Shown here piece after piece: positions 1 to 8,386 of a stretch of 64,000 nucleotides of DNA. How positions within the stretch are numbered: the stretch's first letter is position 1; each line of letters starts with the position of its first letter. The stretch comes from UBA1351 sp963677885 (GTDB lineage Bacteria; Bacillota; Clostridia; Lachnospirales; Vallitaleaceae): the NCBI GenBank assembly GCA_963677885.1, contig OY782500.1:4030001-4094000 (forward strand), in the 5' to 3' direction. The translations under genes and the position numbers were made by a program. A model generated the notes under the pieces. The model was given only the letters and a program-made list of their open reading frames with translations, did no database searches and had not been told where the DNA came from.

Positions 1-726
1 GTAGATGTAGATGCAGCTAAAACTCTTGGAGTAATTGTGACTAACGTTCCAACCTATGGGACGACAGCTGTTGCCCAATTTGTATTTGCTCATCTCCTTG
101 AAATCTGCCATCATGTTTCAGAACACAGCCATGCTGTGATGGATGGTGAATGGGCCAGAAGTCAAGATTTTTGCTTTTGGCATTATCCGTTAATTGAGTT
201 GGCAGGTAAGGTTATGGGTATCATTGGAATGGGTAGAATTGGCCAGGCGACGGCTAATATTGCTAAAGCCTTTGGTATGAAGGTTTTAGCTGTTGATGCA
301 TTTCCAATTAAAGATCTGGAAGATGAGGCGTTTAAATATGTTGACCTGGATCAAATGCTGAGCCAGGCTGATGTGATTAGTCTTCATTGCCCTTTGCTTG
401 AATCTACAAAAGGCATTATCAATAAAACAAATATTGAGAAAATGAAAGATGGTGTCATGATCATAAATACTTCTAGAGGGCCATTGATTGTTGAGGAAGA
501 TCTGGCTGAGGCACTTAACTCTGGAAAAGTAGCTGGTGCAGGATTGGACGTACTATCCATTGAACCGGCTACTGAAGACAATCCTCTCCTTCAGGCCAAG
601 AACTGCATGATTACTCCTCATATCGCCTGGGCGCCCAAGGAATCAAGAGGAAGACTTTTAAATACGGCTGTTGATAATGTGGAGAAATTTATGGAGAATA
701 ATCCTGTTAATGTAGTCAATAAGTAG
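1..726 (+). CDS. D-2-hydroxyacid dehydrogenase (glycerate dehydrogenase-like), 5'-truncated
   Basis: NAD-dependent reduction of a 2-keto acid or hydroxypyruvate in the cytoplasm. The frame is open from base 1 (V-D-V-D-A-A-K upstream of the first GTG at 37), so the gene starts outside the window and about 80-90 N-terminal residues are missing. Visible: Rossmann dinucleotide motif GMGRIG, the NTSRGP segment with the substrate-binding Arg, the Glu of the I-E-P segment, and the catalytic His in TPHIAWA. The HIAWAP ending resembles HprA-type glycerate dehydrogenases rather than PGDH, and there is no ACT domain. Substrate cannot be fixed from the sequence. A 105-bp gap separates it from the Dabb gene. 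Confidence 0.9.
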   Translation, partial: VDVDAAKTLGVIVTNVPTYGTTAVAQFVFAHLLEICHHVSEHSHAVMDGEWARSQDFCFWHYPLIELAGKVMGIIGMGRIGQATANIAKAFGMKVLAVDAFPIKDLEDEAFKYVDLDQMLSQADVISLHCPLLESTKGIINKTNIEKMKDGVMIINTSRGPLIVEEDLAEALNSGKVAGAGLDVLSIEPATEDNPLLQAKNCMITPHIAWAPKESRGRLLNTAVDNVEKFMENNPVNVVNK

Positions 727-831
727 AGGGTTTGATATAATACCACTAACTGAAAACTTTGAATGAATGATTCTCGATTGTCATCACCCCTACTGATTGG
801 GTGACAAAGAGGATTTGATAAAGGAGATCAA

Positions 832-1125
832 ATGGTAAAACACCTTGTTATGTGGAATATAAAACCTGAACTGGATAAAGAAGAAACCATTGCAGAGCTT
901 AAAAGACGTTTAGAGGTCCTGCCAAAGTCTGTTCCTGGACTTAAACACCTGGAAATAGGCGTTCATTATAAGAAGGGACCAAGTGGTAGAGATATTGTCC
1001 TTTATTCAGAACTGGATTCAAAAGAGGCTTTGGAAGCATACCTGATTCATCCGGACCATGTTGAGGCAGGAGCTTATGTTAAACAAGTGGTTTGTGACCG
1101 TGTAGATGTGGACTACGACATTTAA
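832..1125 (+). CDS. Dabb (stress-responsive A/B barrel) domain protein
   Basis: A single 97-residue Dabb domain: small dimeric alpha/beta barrels found in plant stress proteins and in bacterial proteins of mostly unknown function. The typical opening V-K-H-L-V-M-W and the late H-P-D-H-V segment are present. The start follows the ribosome binding site AAAGGAGATCAA. It may be co-transcribed with the dehydrogenase upstream, although a weak TCACCC/GGGTGA hairpin (about 785-812) lies between them. The stop codon overlaps the stop of the convergent MFS gene and sits in the loop of a terminator hairpin. Biochemical role unknown. Confidence 0.85.
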   Translation: MVKHLVMWNIKPELDKEETIAELKRRLEVLPKSVPGLKHLEIGVHYKKGPSGRDIVLYSELDSKEALEAYLIHPDHVEAGAYVKQVVCDRVDVDYDI

Positions 1126-1142
1126 GTCGTAGTCCTTGTTTT
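1110..1142 (+). terminator. Terminator hairpin overlapping two convergent stop codons
   Basis: Perfect 10-bp stem GGACTACGAC/GTCGTAGTCC with loop ATTTAA, followed by TTGTTTTTTG. The loop contains the stop of the Dabb gene (+) and, on the other strand, the stop of the MFS gene. The U-rich tail lies only on the + side, so it should terminate the Dabb transcript. Confidence 0.85.
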
Positions 1143-2285
1143 TTGTGTTACTAATTCTGAGGCTACAAGAACAGCCACAATCATTAAGAGAAGGTAGGGA
1201 GGGAATATTTCCATACCAAAGGCCCTTCCAAAAACTCCAAATAAGGGAGGAATTATTGCTGAACCGCTGTAAGAGGCTGCCATCTGAAAACCGATAATAG
1301 TTCCTGAATTATTCCGCCCGAATCTGACAGGAGTCTCGTGAATCATAGCAGGAAAAATCGGGGCAAAACCGAGTCCTACCATCACAAAGGCTGCCATAAG
1401 AAGTGGCTTTGGCAAGGGAAGTAAAATCATGATTGCCCCTGTTAGCGATATAAGAAGACCCAGTCGAATCATCTGGCGATTGTTAAGTTTGAAGGAAATA
1501 AAGCCTGCAATCATACGACCAAGAGTGATGCCGCCAAAATATAGGGCTATCCATCTTGCTGCCTCACTGATGTCCAGTCCACGGATTTGAACCAGGTAAG
1601 AGGCCCCCCATAAACCGACTGACATTTCTGCAGCAACATAAAAGAGGAAGGTTGCAATGGAGAATATAAGGCCTTTTTTTCTAAGAACATCGGGATCTGC
1701 CTTCATATTCTCAGGATCATGTTCCTTGGCAACGGTTCCCTTATGCATACGCCATAGAGGAAGTGAAATCAATAGTACTGCGGCTAAAATCAATTGGAAA
1801 ACAGCAATGGTTTGATAGCCGTCACGCCAGGTTGACTTTAATAGATATGCTCCCATAATAACAGGTCCCAGTGTAGCGCCAACACCCCAGAAGGAGTGCA
1901 ACCAGTTCATGTGATGGGACTTGAAATGACTGGCAACATAGTTGTTAAGTCCTGCATCAACACTTCCAGCACCAAATCCTAAGGGGATGGACAGGAGAAT
2001 CATAACGATAAAGGAAGGGGAAAAGGATATGGCCAGTAAGGCTGACCCAGTCATAAGACAGGAGATAAAAGTTAGTTTTCCAGTGCTTATTCTTGAAGTG
2101 ATCTTACCGTTTAAAAGGCTGGAAAGAACGGTGAATCCAATAGTAACGATGGAAATGATTCCGGCTGCATCCAGGGGAAGACCCCAGTCACTTCTTATGG
2201 CAGGCCATGAAACTCCTAATAAAGAGTCGGGTAGACCTAATGAGATAAATGCTAAATAGATGATAATGAGTAGTAGTAGAGTCAT
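1122..2285 (-). CDS. MFS transporter, sugar-permease-like
   Basis: 387 residues with about 12 hydrophobic segments, typical of a major facilitator permease of the inner membrane. The first membrane helix begins directly at the N-terminus (TLLLLIIIYLAFISL). The pattern G-L-P-D-S-L-L-G in helix 1 and the W-L-H-S-F-W-G-V-G-A segment of helix 4 resemble fucose-permease-like MFS proteins; substrate unknown. It lies 32 bp downstream of the ROK repressor on the same strand, suggesting a repressor-transporter sugar operon. An in-frame TAA just upstream excludes an earlier start, yet the Shine-Dalgarno is 22 nt away with a hairpin between (separate entry). The last codons form the right arm of the convergent terminator. 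Confidence 0.85.
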   Translation of the reverse strand: MTLLLLIIIYLAFISLGLPDSLLGVSWPAIRSDWGLPLDAAGIISIVTIGFTVLSSLLNGKITSRISTGKLTFISCLMTGSALLAISFSPSFIVMILLSIPLGFGAGSVDAGLNNYVASHFKSHHMNWLHSFWGVGATLGPVIMGAYLLKSTWRDGYQTIAVFQLILAAVLLISLPLWRMHKGTVAKEHDPENMKADPDVLRKKGLIFSIATFLFYVAAEMSVGLWGASYLVQIRGLDISEAARWIALYFGGITLGRMIAGFISFKLNNRQMIRLGLLISLTGAIMILLPLPKPLLMAAFVMVGLGFAPIFPAMIHETPVRFGRNNSGTIIGFQMAASYSGSAIIPPLFGVFGRAFGMEIFPPYLLLMIVAVLVASELVTQKTRTTT

Positions 2286-2315
2286 AAGTTTTACGGCTTA
2301 TTGCCGTCTCCTTCC
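2286..2315 (-). promoter_or_regulatory. Hairpin-bridged ribosome binding site of the MFS gene
   Basis: Reading the minus strand: GGAAGGAG, then the perfect stem ACGGC-AATAA-GCCGT, then AAAACTT and the ATG. Linear spacing from GGAG to ATG is 22 nt; with the hairpin folded it is 7 nt. No other start codon lies in the gap and an in-frame TAA is inside it. This is the arrangement known from phage T4 genes 25 and 38, where a hairpin brings a distant Shine-Dalgarno into range. Confidence 0.7.
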
Positions 2316-2317
2316 TA

Positions 2318-3337
2318 TTAAATATATTTGCTGGTAACAGTCAAGTTACAGAAAAGCTGATGGAGGGAAAGTATGAAGAGGCCCTGATAGTAAGAGGTAT
2401 TCATTTCCTTCTCGTGATAAATACCCGGAATATGTTCCACGGCGCACATGGTGGAAAGTGTGTCTTTAATATTCTTCATAACCTCTTGATTAAAGGCCTT
2501 TCCTGATAAAATGATGGTAGAGGGATTAACGACGCATATATAGGTCATTAAGGTCTTGGCAACTGACATTTCAAATTTCTCAATTTGAGAAGTCTGGTTT
2601 TCCAGGGAGGGTTTTATTTCTTCAAAAGGAAGGAAGCCTAGTTCACCAGCATAGTTGGACATACCCCGGTGTAATTTTCCCTTAATGATAATTCCTGAAC
2701 CAAGATAATCATCAGTTGGATAGTAGGCATAAACCAAACTTTCATCATCAGGTAGACCTTTTGATGCGTGAAAACCAATAGCCGTTGCATTCACATCGTT
2801 TTCAATGATCACTTTAACTTTGTATCTCTCTTCAAGAAGGGACTGTAAAGGAGTATTCTTCAGGTGGGGCAGATCACAGTGAGAAATGTAGCCCTTGGAA
2901 ACAACTCCAGGAATACCAAATCCAAGGGAGGATATTTTTGGATATCGCTTAAAGAGGTCATCCATAATCAAAAATATCCTATCCAGGTTAATGGTTTCTA
3001 TAGCTAGGTTCTTTTCTTCTATAGGATGACCAAGTAGATTGGATATCCTGTAATGGATAGCTGAAACCCCGTACTCCTTGTCTCCATAAATGGTCAGTAT
3101 ATAGGCGTAATCCCCATTATAATCAAAAATTTTGGCAGGTCTGCCACCGGTTGAGGGAGCCATTGTTGATTCAATAACCTCTCCTGTTTCAACCAGTTCC
3201 CTTAAAATATTTCCGCAGGTAGCTACGCTTAGACCCGTTTCAAGAGCCAGCTGGTTTTTAGTTGTTGAATGTTGTTTCCGCAGGACTTCCCGAACTAAAT
3301 CCGTATTCAGTTCTTTAAGATTTCTGGTCGTTGTCAT
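2318..3337 (-). CDS. ROK family transcriptional repressor (NagC/XylR type)
   Basis: About 339 residues: an N-terminal winged helix-turn-helix (residues about 8-65, including TKNQLALETGLSVATCGNIL) followed by a ROK/sugar-kinase-like domain with LGFGIPG, ENDVNATA and GELGF. ROK repressors normally bind a sugar or sugar phosphate and regulate its uptake, which fits the MFS gene 32 bp downstream. The zinc-binding CxCGxxGC cluster common in ROK proteins is not visible, so effector binding may be atypical. The ATG at 3337 gives the family-like start TTTRNLKELN; an upstream GTG at 3361 would add eight residues, and neither has a clearly better ribosome binding site. Confidence 0.85.
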   Translation of the reverse strand: MTTTRNLKELNTDLVREVLRKQHSTTKNQLALETGLSVATCGNILRELVETGEVIESTMAPSTGGRPAKIFDYNGDYAYILTIYGDKEYGVSAIHYRISNLLGHPIEEKNLAIETINLDRIFLIMDDLFKRYPKISSLGFGIPGVVSKGYISHCDLPHLKNTPLQSLLEERYKVKVIIENDVNATAIGFHASKGLPDDESLVYAYYPTDDYLGSGIIIKGKLHRGMSNYAGELGFLPFEEIKPSLENQTSQIEKFEMSVAKTLMTYICVVNPSTIILSGKAFNQEVMKNIKDTLSTMCAVEHIPGIYHEKEMNTSYYQGLFILSLHQLFCNLTVTSKYI

Positions 3338-3386
3338 ACGTTCTATCAATAAAATCACCACTTTCTATAAGAGTTATCATAAGTCG

Positions 3387-3415
3387 ATTATAATATTAGG
3401 TTAAACAATTTGCAA
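3387..3415 (-). promoter_or_regulatory. Sigma-A promoter for the ROK-MFS operon
   Basis: On the minus strand TTGCAA, a 17-nt spacer, then TATAAT, ending about 50 bp upstream of the ATG at 3337. Confidence 0.6.
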
Positions 3416-3515
3416 GGACAAAATATGTTTTTATGATATAATGGTATCAATCATTCTCGAGTGAGAGTTTGTCAACTTAGAATTTATGTGTAAAGAGAAG
3501 TATGGGGAATCTAAC

Positions 3516-5870
3516 ATGTTGGATATCGGCACTAATAATCTGGAATCTTCCTTTGAATTAGTTTTTGAACAGGCTGCAGTCGGCATGGTCTTTTGTGATT
3601 TTAAAGGCCATATTTTGCGTGCCAACGAATTCTATAAGAAGATGTTGGGCCTTAGGGGAGATATAAGGATGCTTCCGATTTCGGAAATAACCCATCCGGA
3701 AGACTTGGACAAGGAAAGAGATTTGATTAGGCGGATTGCTGAAGGTCATCTTAAATCCTTTATATTGGAAAAACGCTACTATCATACTTCAGGCCAGGTG
3801 GTTTGGGCCAAGATCAACGTCACTGGAGTCTATGATGACAGGGATGAGCTCAATAATTTTTTTGCCGTTGTTGAGAACATTAGTGAAACAAAGATTATGG
3901 AGAAGCGGCTAAAAGATCAGACCATTCTTTTCTCTATTGCTATGGATAAAATACCCTATAAGGTTTTTATCAAATCTCCTGAAGGAAGATATGTTGCCTC
4001 AAATACATCTTATGCCAACGATTTGAGTCTAACAGTAGATGAGGTCGTCGGAAAAACTGATTTTGATTTCTTTTCTGATCGTTTGGCCGAAAAATACAGG
4101 AGAGATGATCGGAGAATCATGAAAACCGGTGTTCCTGAAGAGATTATTGAAGAATATGAACGAAATGGTGAGCTAAGATGGCTTTTGACCCATAAAGCTC
4201 CGGTAAGTGATGACAATGGAGATATCATTGGAATTATCGGGACTTTTATCGATATTACAGATACCTTAAATATTGAATCGGAAATATATCAACAAATGGA
4301 AGATCACAAGGTCAAAGCATCCAATGCTTTGGAAATAATGCAGATGATCTTTGAAACATCTCCGGATATCATTATGGTTATTGATATGGAGGGAACAGTT
4401 GTCAATGTCAACAAGGCTTGTGAAAGCCAGCTGGGCTGGACAGTTGAAGACGTTATGGGAAGTCATTACATGTCCTATGTTCATGAAAGTGACCAGTTTA
4501 AGATTGATAAGATGCGTCCGATTATTCTGAATTCAGCAAGTAAAAATTATAATATAGAACTTAGAATCCGAAATGTAAAAGGTGATTATGAACTTTATCA
4601 GGTGACCTTGCGTCAGGTAGCTGAGTATATTTTAGTAACGGGTCACAATATTACCATGCAAAGAAAAACAGAAGAGTACCTCATGGAATCCAAGATTTCA
4701 GCAGAAATGGCCATTGTTGAGGCAGATAAGGCAAGAAAAACTGCTCAAAAGGCCAATAACCTCAAAAGTGAGTTTATTGCCAATATGAGTCATGAAATCA
4801 GGACACCACTAAATGCTGTCATTGGTTTTTCGGAGCTTCTTGAAATGAAACTGGCAAAGCCGGAGTATATTAGATATGTTAAATCCATAAGAAAAGCTGG
4901 TCAGAGCTTGCTTACACTTATTTCTGATATCCTTGATCTGTCGAAGATTGAGGCTGGTATGATGGAACTGAAAGAAGAAGTGGTCAACATCCGGCATCTT
5001 ATGTACGAAATCAAAGAATATTTTGCTATGGATGTTGCCCAGAAACACCTGGACTTGATTATTGAGATTGATCCCAAAGTACCGTCTGAGGTGGAACTGG
5101 ATGTCTTTCGGCTGAAGCAGATACTCTTAAACCTAATTGGAAATGCTGTTAAGTTTACCGAATCCGGCTATGTGAAGGTCCTAGTAAATCTTGATGAAGT
5201 CAGATGTAAGGATTCCTTTAACCTTATGTTTGATATTATCGATACAGGTATTGGCATTCCTGAGGAGAGTCAAGAGGATATATTCCTTTCCTTTAAGCAG
5301 CAGTCCGATATGATCAGCAGGGAATATGGAGGAACTGGTCTGGGATTGGCTATCTGTAAGAAGCTTCTGGACTTGATGAAAGGGACAATTTCCGTAGAAA
5401 GTCAAGTAGGAGTTGGCTCTTGTTTCAAGGTGAAATTGTGTGGCAAAGAAACAGATTTGCACGAAGAGCCTGTAGTGACTAAAAAGATTGAAGCAGTGGA
5501 ATCCTTCCCTATGGCAAAAGTGTTGGTCATTGATGATGAATCCCTGAATCGACTGCTGATGTTTGAACTTCTTAAGGAAAGGTGTGGTCAGGTTGACTGT
5601 GTGGCCAGTATCTATGAAGGTATGACCTATTGTGAACAAACCAAGTATGATCTTATTATCATTGACCTTGTTCTGCCGGGTATTGATGGTGTAGAAGGGT
5701 CGGATATGATTAGGAAGCTTGATGGTTATGCAAATGTACCTCTTATCTGTTACTCGGCCAATGCGAATAATATTTCAAAAAAGAAACTCTTAGAGAATTA
5801 TTTTGAGGACTATTTAGTGAAACCGGTTCACTTAAGTGAACTAATGAAAGTTATGGGTAAATACTTGTAA
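3516..5870 (+). CDS. Hybrid sensor histidine kinase, three PAS domains plus receiver
   Basis: 784 residues, no membrane segment, so a cytoplasmic sensor. Order: PAS 1 (about 10-110, with QAAVGMVFCD), PAS 2 (about 135-255, with GKTDFDFF), PAS 3 (about 280-390, with ETSPDIIMVID), a short coiled linker, HisKA with phospho-acceptor His426 in SHEIRTPLNA, HATPase_c with NAVKFT, DTGIGIP and GGTGLGLAI, and a C-terminal receiver with Asp717 in IIDLVLPG and Lys in DYLVKPV. The start at 3516 follows GGGGAATCTAAC; an in-frame ATG at 3486 lacks a site. No output regulator is adjacent, so its partner is unknown. Signal unknown; no conserved haem or flavin residue was recognised. Confidence 0.93.
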   Translation: MLDIGTNNLESSFELVFEQAAVGMVFCDFKGHILRANEFYKKMLGLRGDIRMLPISEITHPEDLDKERDLIRRIAEGHLKSFILEKRYYHTSGQVVWAKINVTGVYDDRDELNNFFAVVENISETKIMEKRLKDQTILFSIAMDKIPYKVFIKSPEGRYVASNTSYANDLSLTVDEVVGKTDFDFFSDRLAEKYRRDDRRIMKTGVPEEIIEEYERNGELRWLLTHKAPVSDDNGDIIGIIGTFIDITDTLNIESEIYQQMEDHKVKASNALEIMQMIFETSPDIIMVIDMEGTVVNVNKACESQLGWTVEDVMGSHYMSYVHESDQFKIDKMRPIILNSASKNYNIELRIRNVKGDYELYQVTLRQVAEYILVTGHNITMQRKTEEYLMESKISAEMAIVEADKARKTAQKANNLKSEFIANMSHEIRTPLNAVIGFSELLEMKLAKPEYIRYVKSIRKAGQSLLTLISDILDLSKIEAGMMELKEEVVNIRHLMYEIKEYFAMDVAQKHLDLIIEIDPKVPSEVELDVFRLKQILLNLIGNAVKFTESGYVKVLVNLDEVRCKDSFNLMFDIIDTGIGIPEESQEDIFLSFKQQSDMISREYGGTGLGLAICKKLLDLMKGTISVESQVGVGSCFKVKLCGKETDLHEEPVVTKKIEAVESFPMAKVLVIDDESLNRLLMFELLKERCGQVDCVASIYEGMTYCEQTKYDLIIIDLVLPGIDGVEGSDMIRKLDGYANVPLICYSANANNISKKKLLENYFEDYLVKPVHLSELMKVMGKYL

Positions 5871-5888
5871 TACTGTATACAATGTACA

Positions 5889-5917
5889 TTGACAAGTCCC
5901 AAAGACCTTGCTATTAT
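5889..5917 (+). promoter_or_regulatory. Promoter for the formate/nitrite channel gene
   Basis: TTGACA, 17-nt spacer, TATTAT. The -35 overlaps a small dyad-rich stretch (TGTATACA, ATGTACAT) at about 5875-5890 that could be a regulator site. Confidence 0.6.
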
Positions 5918-6005
5918 TATGCTATTGATCAAAGCCTCCTTAGTCTTTGCGCTAAACTGGCCTATCAGAAATAAAGCATACATATATATTTAACAAGGAG
6001 AACTT

Positions 6006-6788
6006 ATGGAAAAAGTCTATTCAGGCCCGAAGGCCCTGACAGAGTATATTTTATACCACAGTAAACACAAGGCTAACAAAAGGTTGATTATCCTCTTAAT
6101 ACAGGGTATTCTGGCCGGTTTATATATTTCAATCGGTGCCATTGGTTATTTTAAGGTGGCAACCAGTCAGATGGATCCGGGATTGGGAGCTTTTTTTGGT
6201 GCCCTTGTCTTCCCAGTAGGTATTATTGCTATCCTGTTGATGCAGGCAGAGCTATTTACTTCTGATACTATGGTTATGATTGCAGTCTATGACAAACGAA
6301 CCAAACTCAACAAAATATTTTCAATATTGGTACTGATTTTACTGGCCAACCTTATCGGGGCTGTTTTTGCTGCCTTATTGACCCAGGGTGCCGGTGTTTT
6401 TAACCAGGCCACCTTGGATGTAATTATTTCAAAAGCCAATCATAAGGTTCATATGACCACGAGCCAAATGTTTTTCTCCAGTATTTTGTGCAACATTATC
6501 GTCTCGACCGGTGTCTGTCTGGCTTACAGCTGTCGGGAAGAAATTGCCAAAGTCGTTGTCGTTTGGTTGGCTATTACGGTTTTTGTTCTAAGCGGAACAG
6601 AACACGTCGTTGCCAATATGTATTATTTATTCGTCGCTTATTTTGGTGGTGGTTCTATGAGTTTAGGTGAGATTTTTTATGCCTTATTTATCGTAGCAAT
6701 TGGAAATTTCATCGGTGGCGGTATTATCGTTTCTGGGGTAAACTATATGCTGGCTTACCGCGATATTGAACGGAGCAAGCATTTTTAA
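6006..6788 (+). CDS. Formate/nitrite transporter family channel (FocA/NirC type)
   Basis: 260 residues with six hydrophobic segments. FNT proteins are pentameric membrane channels passing formate, nitrite, hydrosulfide or other small monovalent anions. Characteristic segments: G-I-L-A-G-L-Y-I-S-I-G in helix 1, Q-A-E-L-F-T-S-D in the second region, S-G-T-E-H-V-V-A-N-M-Y with the pore-facing His, and IGNFIGGGI near the end. Start after AACAAGGAGAACTT. It is monocistronic between its own promoter and the terminator at 6896. The substrate cannot be deduced, and no pyruvate-formate lyase or nitrite reductase is nearby. Confidence 0.9.
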   Translation: MEKVYSGPKALTEYILYHSKHKANKRLIILLIQGILAGLYISIGAIGYFKVATSQMDPGLGAFFGALVFPVGIIAILLMQAELFTSDTMVMIAVYDKRTKLNKIFSILVLILLANLIGAVFAALLTQGAGVFNQATLDVIISKANHKVHMTTSQMFFSSILCNIIVSTGVCLAYSCREEIAKVVVVWLAITVFVLSGTEHVVANMYYLFVAYFGGGSMSLGEIFYALFIVAIGNFIGGGIIVSGVNYMLAYRDIERSKHF

Positions 6789-6895
6789 GATGGACAGAGA
6801 TAGATAAACGGACAAATGCAGGTGGAGAATCTAAGTGATGATGCAAGTGATTCGTAAATGCACTAAATTTCAGTGGAATTAATCAATACATAAAT

Positions 6896-6937
6896 AAAGA
6901 CCAGTTTCTAACTCCTAGTTAGAAGACTGGTCTTTTT
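6896..6937 (+). terminator. Terminator, probably bidirectional
   Basis: Stem AAAGACCAGT-TTCTAACT against AGTTAGAA-(G)-ACTGGTCTTT, loop CCT, followed by TTTTTG. It lies between the convergent FNT gene (+) and CaCA antiporter gene (-). Confidence 0.9.
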
Positions 6938-6958
6938 GCTTTAGATTTAATAATTGAT

Positions 6959-7969
6959 TTAGGATATCCAGGTAAAGTTTAGGACGAGGTAGATCATGTA
7001 GAAGGCGAAGAGAAGAATACCTTCTTTTTTGTTAATCTCACGACTTTTTCCAGTGGAGAAGAAGCGGAAAAGAACAAGAACGATTAACATGGTTGGTATC
7101 TGCAGTTTGAAGAAGGAGGTTGGAACGTGAAGTCCTCCTGAAGTTACTGCAGCTGCACTTCCAACAACGAATAGAACATTAAGGATATCTGCTCCAATGA
7201 TGTTACCGATTGCCAGTTCGCCATGGCCTTTTCTTACCGCTGTCACTGCTGTTACCAGTTCTGGTAAGGAGGTTCCAAAGGCTACCAGGGTTGCGGCAAT
7301 AACACCTTGTGGAATACCAATTCGGATGGCTGAGATTTCTACAGCCGGAATTAAAATTCTTGATGACAGGATGACTAGGGTGATGCCGAGTAGGAGTTTG
7401 AAGACTTGTTTGAAAACAGGAGATTTCTCTTCTTCCAACAAGGCACCTTCGTCAACACCGGAGTTCTTGGACCACTTCATGGAGAAGTAGATGTAAACAG
7501 CTAATAATATAAGGAAAATGAAGCCAACAACTTGTGGAATATTACCGCCTGGTGCTGAACTGAAAAAGGGTAGGCAGACAATAGCCAGCAATACACCAGC
7601 AGCTATTTGCACAAAACCCTGTCGATTAATTACCCGTTTGTCAACAGGTAAATGTCCAATCATAGCGGCCAGTCCAATGATCAAACCAGTATCTGCAATA
7701 ATTGAACCAATGGCGTTTCCAAGAGCCAAATCAGGATTTCCCTTAACAGCAGCAAGAACTGAAATAGTAGCTTCAGGTAAAGTTGTACCAAGAGATACAA
7801 TTGTAGCACCAATGACCATCTTGGGGATACCCCAGTGGATGGATAAGCTGACAGCTTCGTCTACAAGAATATCAGCACCCTTACCCAAGGTCCATAAAAA
7901 TCCAGCAATAATGACAAATAATACAAGGGTATTCAAGTCGGTTAACAGTTCATAAATTAATTCTTCCAT
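6959..7969 (-). CDS. CaCA family cation antiporter (Na+/Ca2+ exchanger-like, YrbG type)
   Basis: 336 residues, about 10 hydrophobic segments in two inverted halves. The alpha repeats are clear: SLGTTLPEATIS in the first half and AFGTSLPELVTA in the second, each carrying the ion-coordinating Glu, with GNAIGS and GNIIGAD following. The family exchanges Ca2+ (or other divalent cations) against Na+ or H+. Because the leader carries a Mn2+-type riboswitch, Mn2+ export is a reasonable inference here. Start after AAAGGAAACAT. It faces the FNT gene across a shared terminator. Confidence 0.9.
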   Translation of the reverse strand: MEELIYELLTDLNTLVLFVIIAGFLWTLGKGADILVDEAVSLSIHWGIPKMVIGATIVSLGTTLPEATISVLAAVKGNPDLALGNAIGSIIADTGLIIGLAAMIGHLPVDKRVINRQGFVQIAAGVLLAIVCLPFFSSAPGGNIPQVVGFIFLILLAVYIYFSMKWSKNSGVDEGALLEEEKSPVFKQVFKLLLGITLVILSSRILIPAVEISAIRIGIPQGVIAATLVAFGTSLPELVTAVTAVRKGHGELAIGNIIGADILNVLFVVGSAAAVTSGGLHVPTSFFKLQIPTMLIVLVLFRFFSTGKSREINKKEGILLFAFYMIYLVLNFTWIS

Positions 7970-7995
7970 ATGTTTCCTTTCTTAAACGAGACAAT

Positions 7996-8131
7996 AAAAA
8001 AACACTACAAAAGCCACTGAATAATCAGTAACAATCGCAGAGTCTCACAAAGCTTTCGCCACCAAAGCCGGGAGTTATAATCCGTATTGACGACTTTGGT
8101 TCCTAATGTTTAGGAAAGTTACTCCCTCAAA
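7996..8131 (-). promoter_or_regulatory. yybP-ykoY (manganese) riboswitch with expression platform
   Basis: On the minus strand I read GGGAGTAAC, a hairpin TTCCT/AGGAA, then CAAAGTCGTCAAT, CCGGCTTTGGTGGCG and TGTGAGACT (aptamer about 8036-8131). These match in order the conserved parts of the yybP-ykoY family as I recall it from the Lactococcus aptamer: GGGGAGUAGC, AAAGUCGUCAAU, CCGGCUUUGUUG, AGCAAGACC. P1 is weak. Downstream come a small stem ACTGA/TCAGT and a seven-T run (8002-7996), which could be the terminator of the expression platform. The ATG of the CaCA gene follows 27 nt later. Confidence 0.85.
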
Positions 8132-8386
8132 CTAATGTAAGTATAGGCCTTGTGGAATTTTTTGTCAATGCCTATTTGAGTTTATAGACACTGGAGGAGA
8201 CTATTGAAAATTAGGGAAAATTGGATAATCATAGAAATTTTCGCCTATGGATTCATCAAAAGATGAACAAACGTTCAATATTGCGAGTTTTATGTACAAA
8301 GTTTCAAAAATTCGATAAAATAAGGTAAAAGCTAAGATGAGAAGTGAGTAGGATTTACTGCTCGCCTATGCGACCTAGGAGGTAAA

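Noticed and set aside
5181..5639. 152-codon open frame on the minus strand inside the hybrid kinase gene
   Set aside because: Antisense to HATPase/receiver motifs, no ribosome site, no recognisable protein. A shadow of the real frame.
6896..6937. Regulatory leader for the CaCA gene
   Set aside because: It lies downstream of that gene (minus strand); the hairpin is a terminator shared by convergent genes.
7518..7955. 145-codon open frame on the plus strand inside the CaCA gene
   Set aside because: Entirely antisense to the antiporter alpha repeats; composition is that of a complementary-frame shadow.
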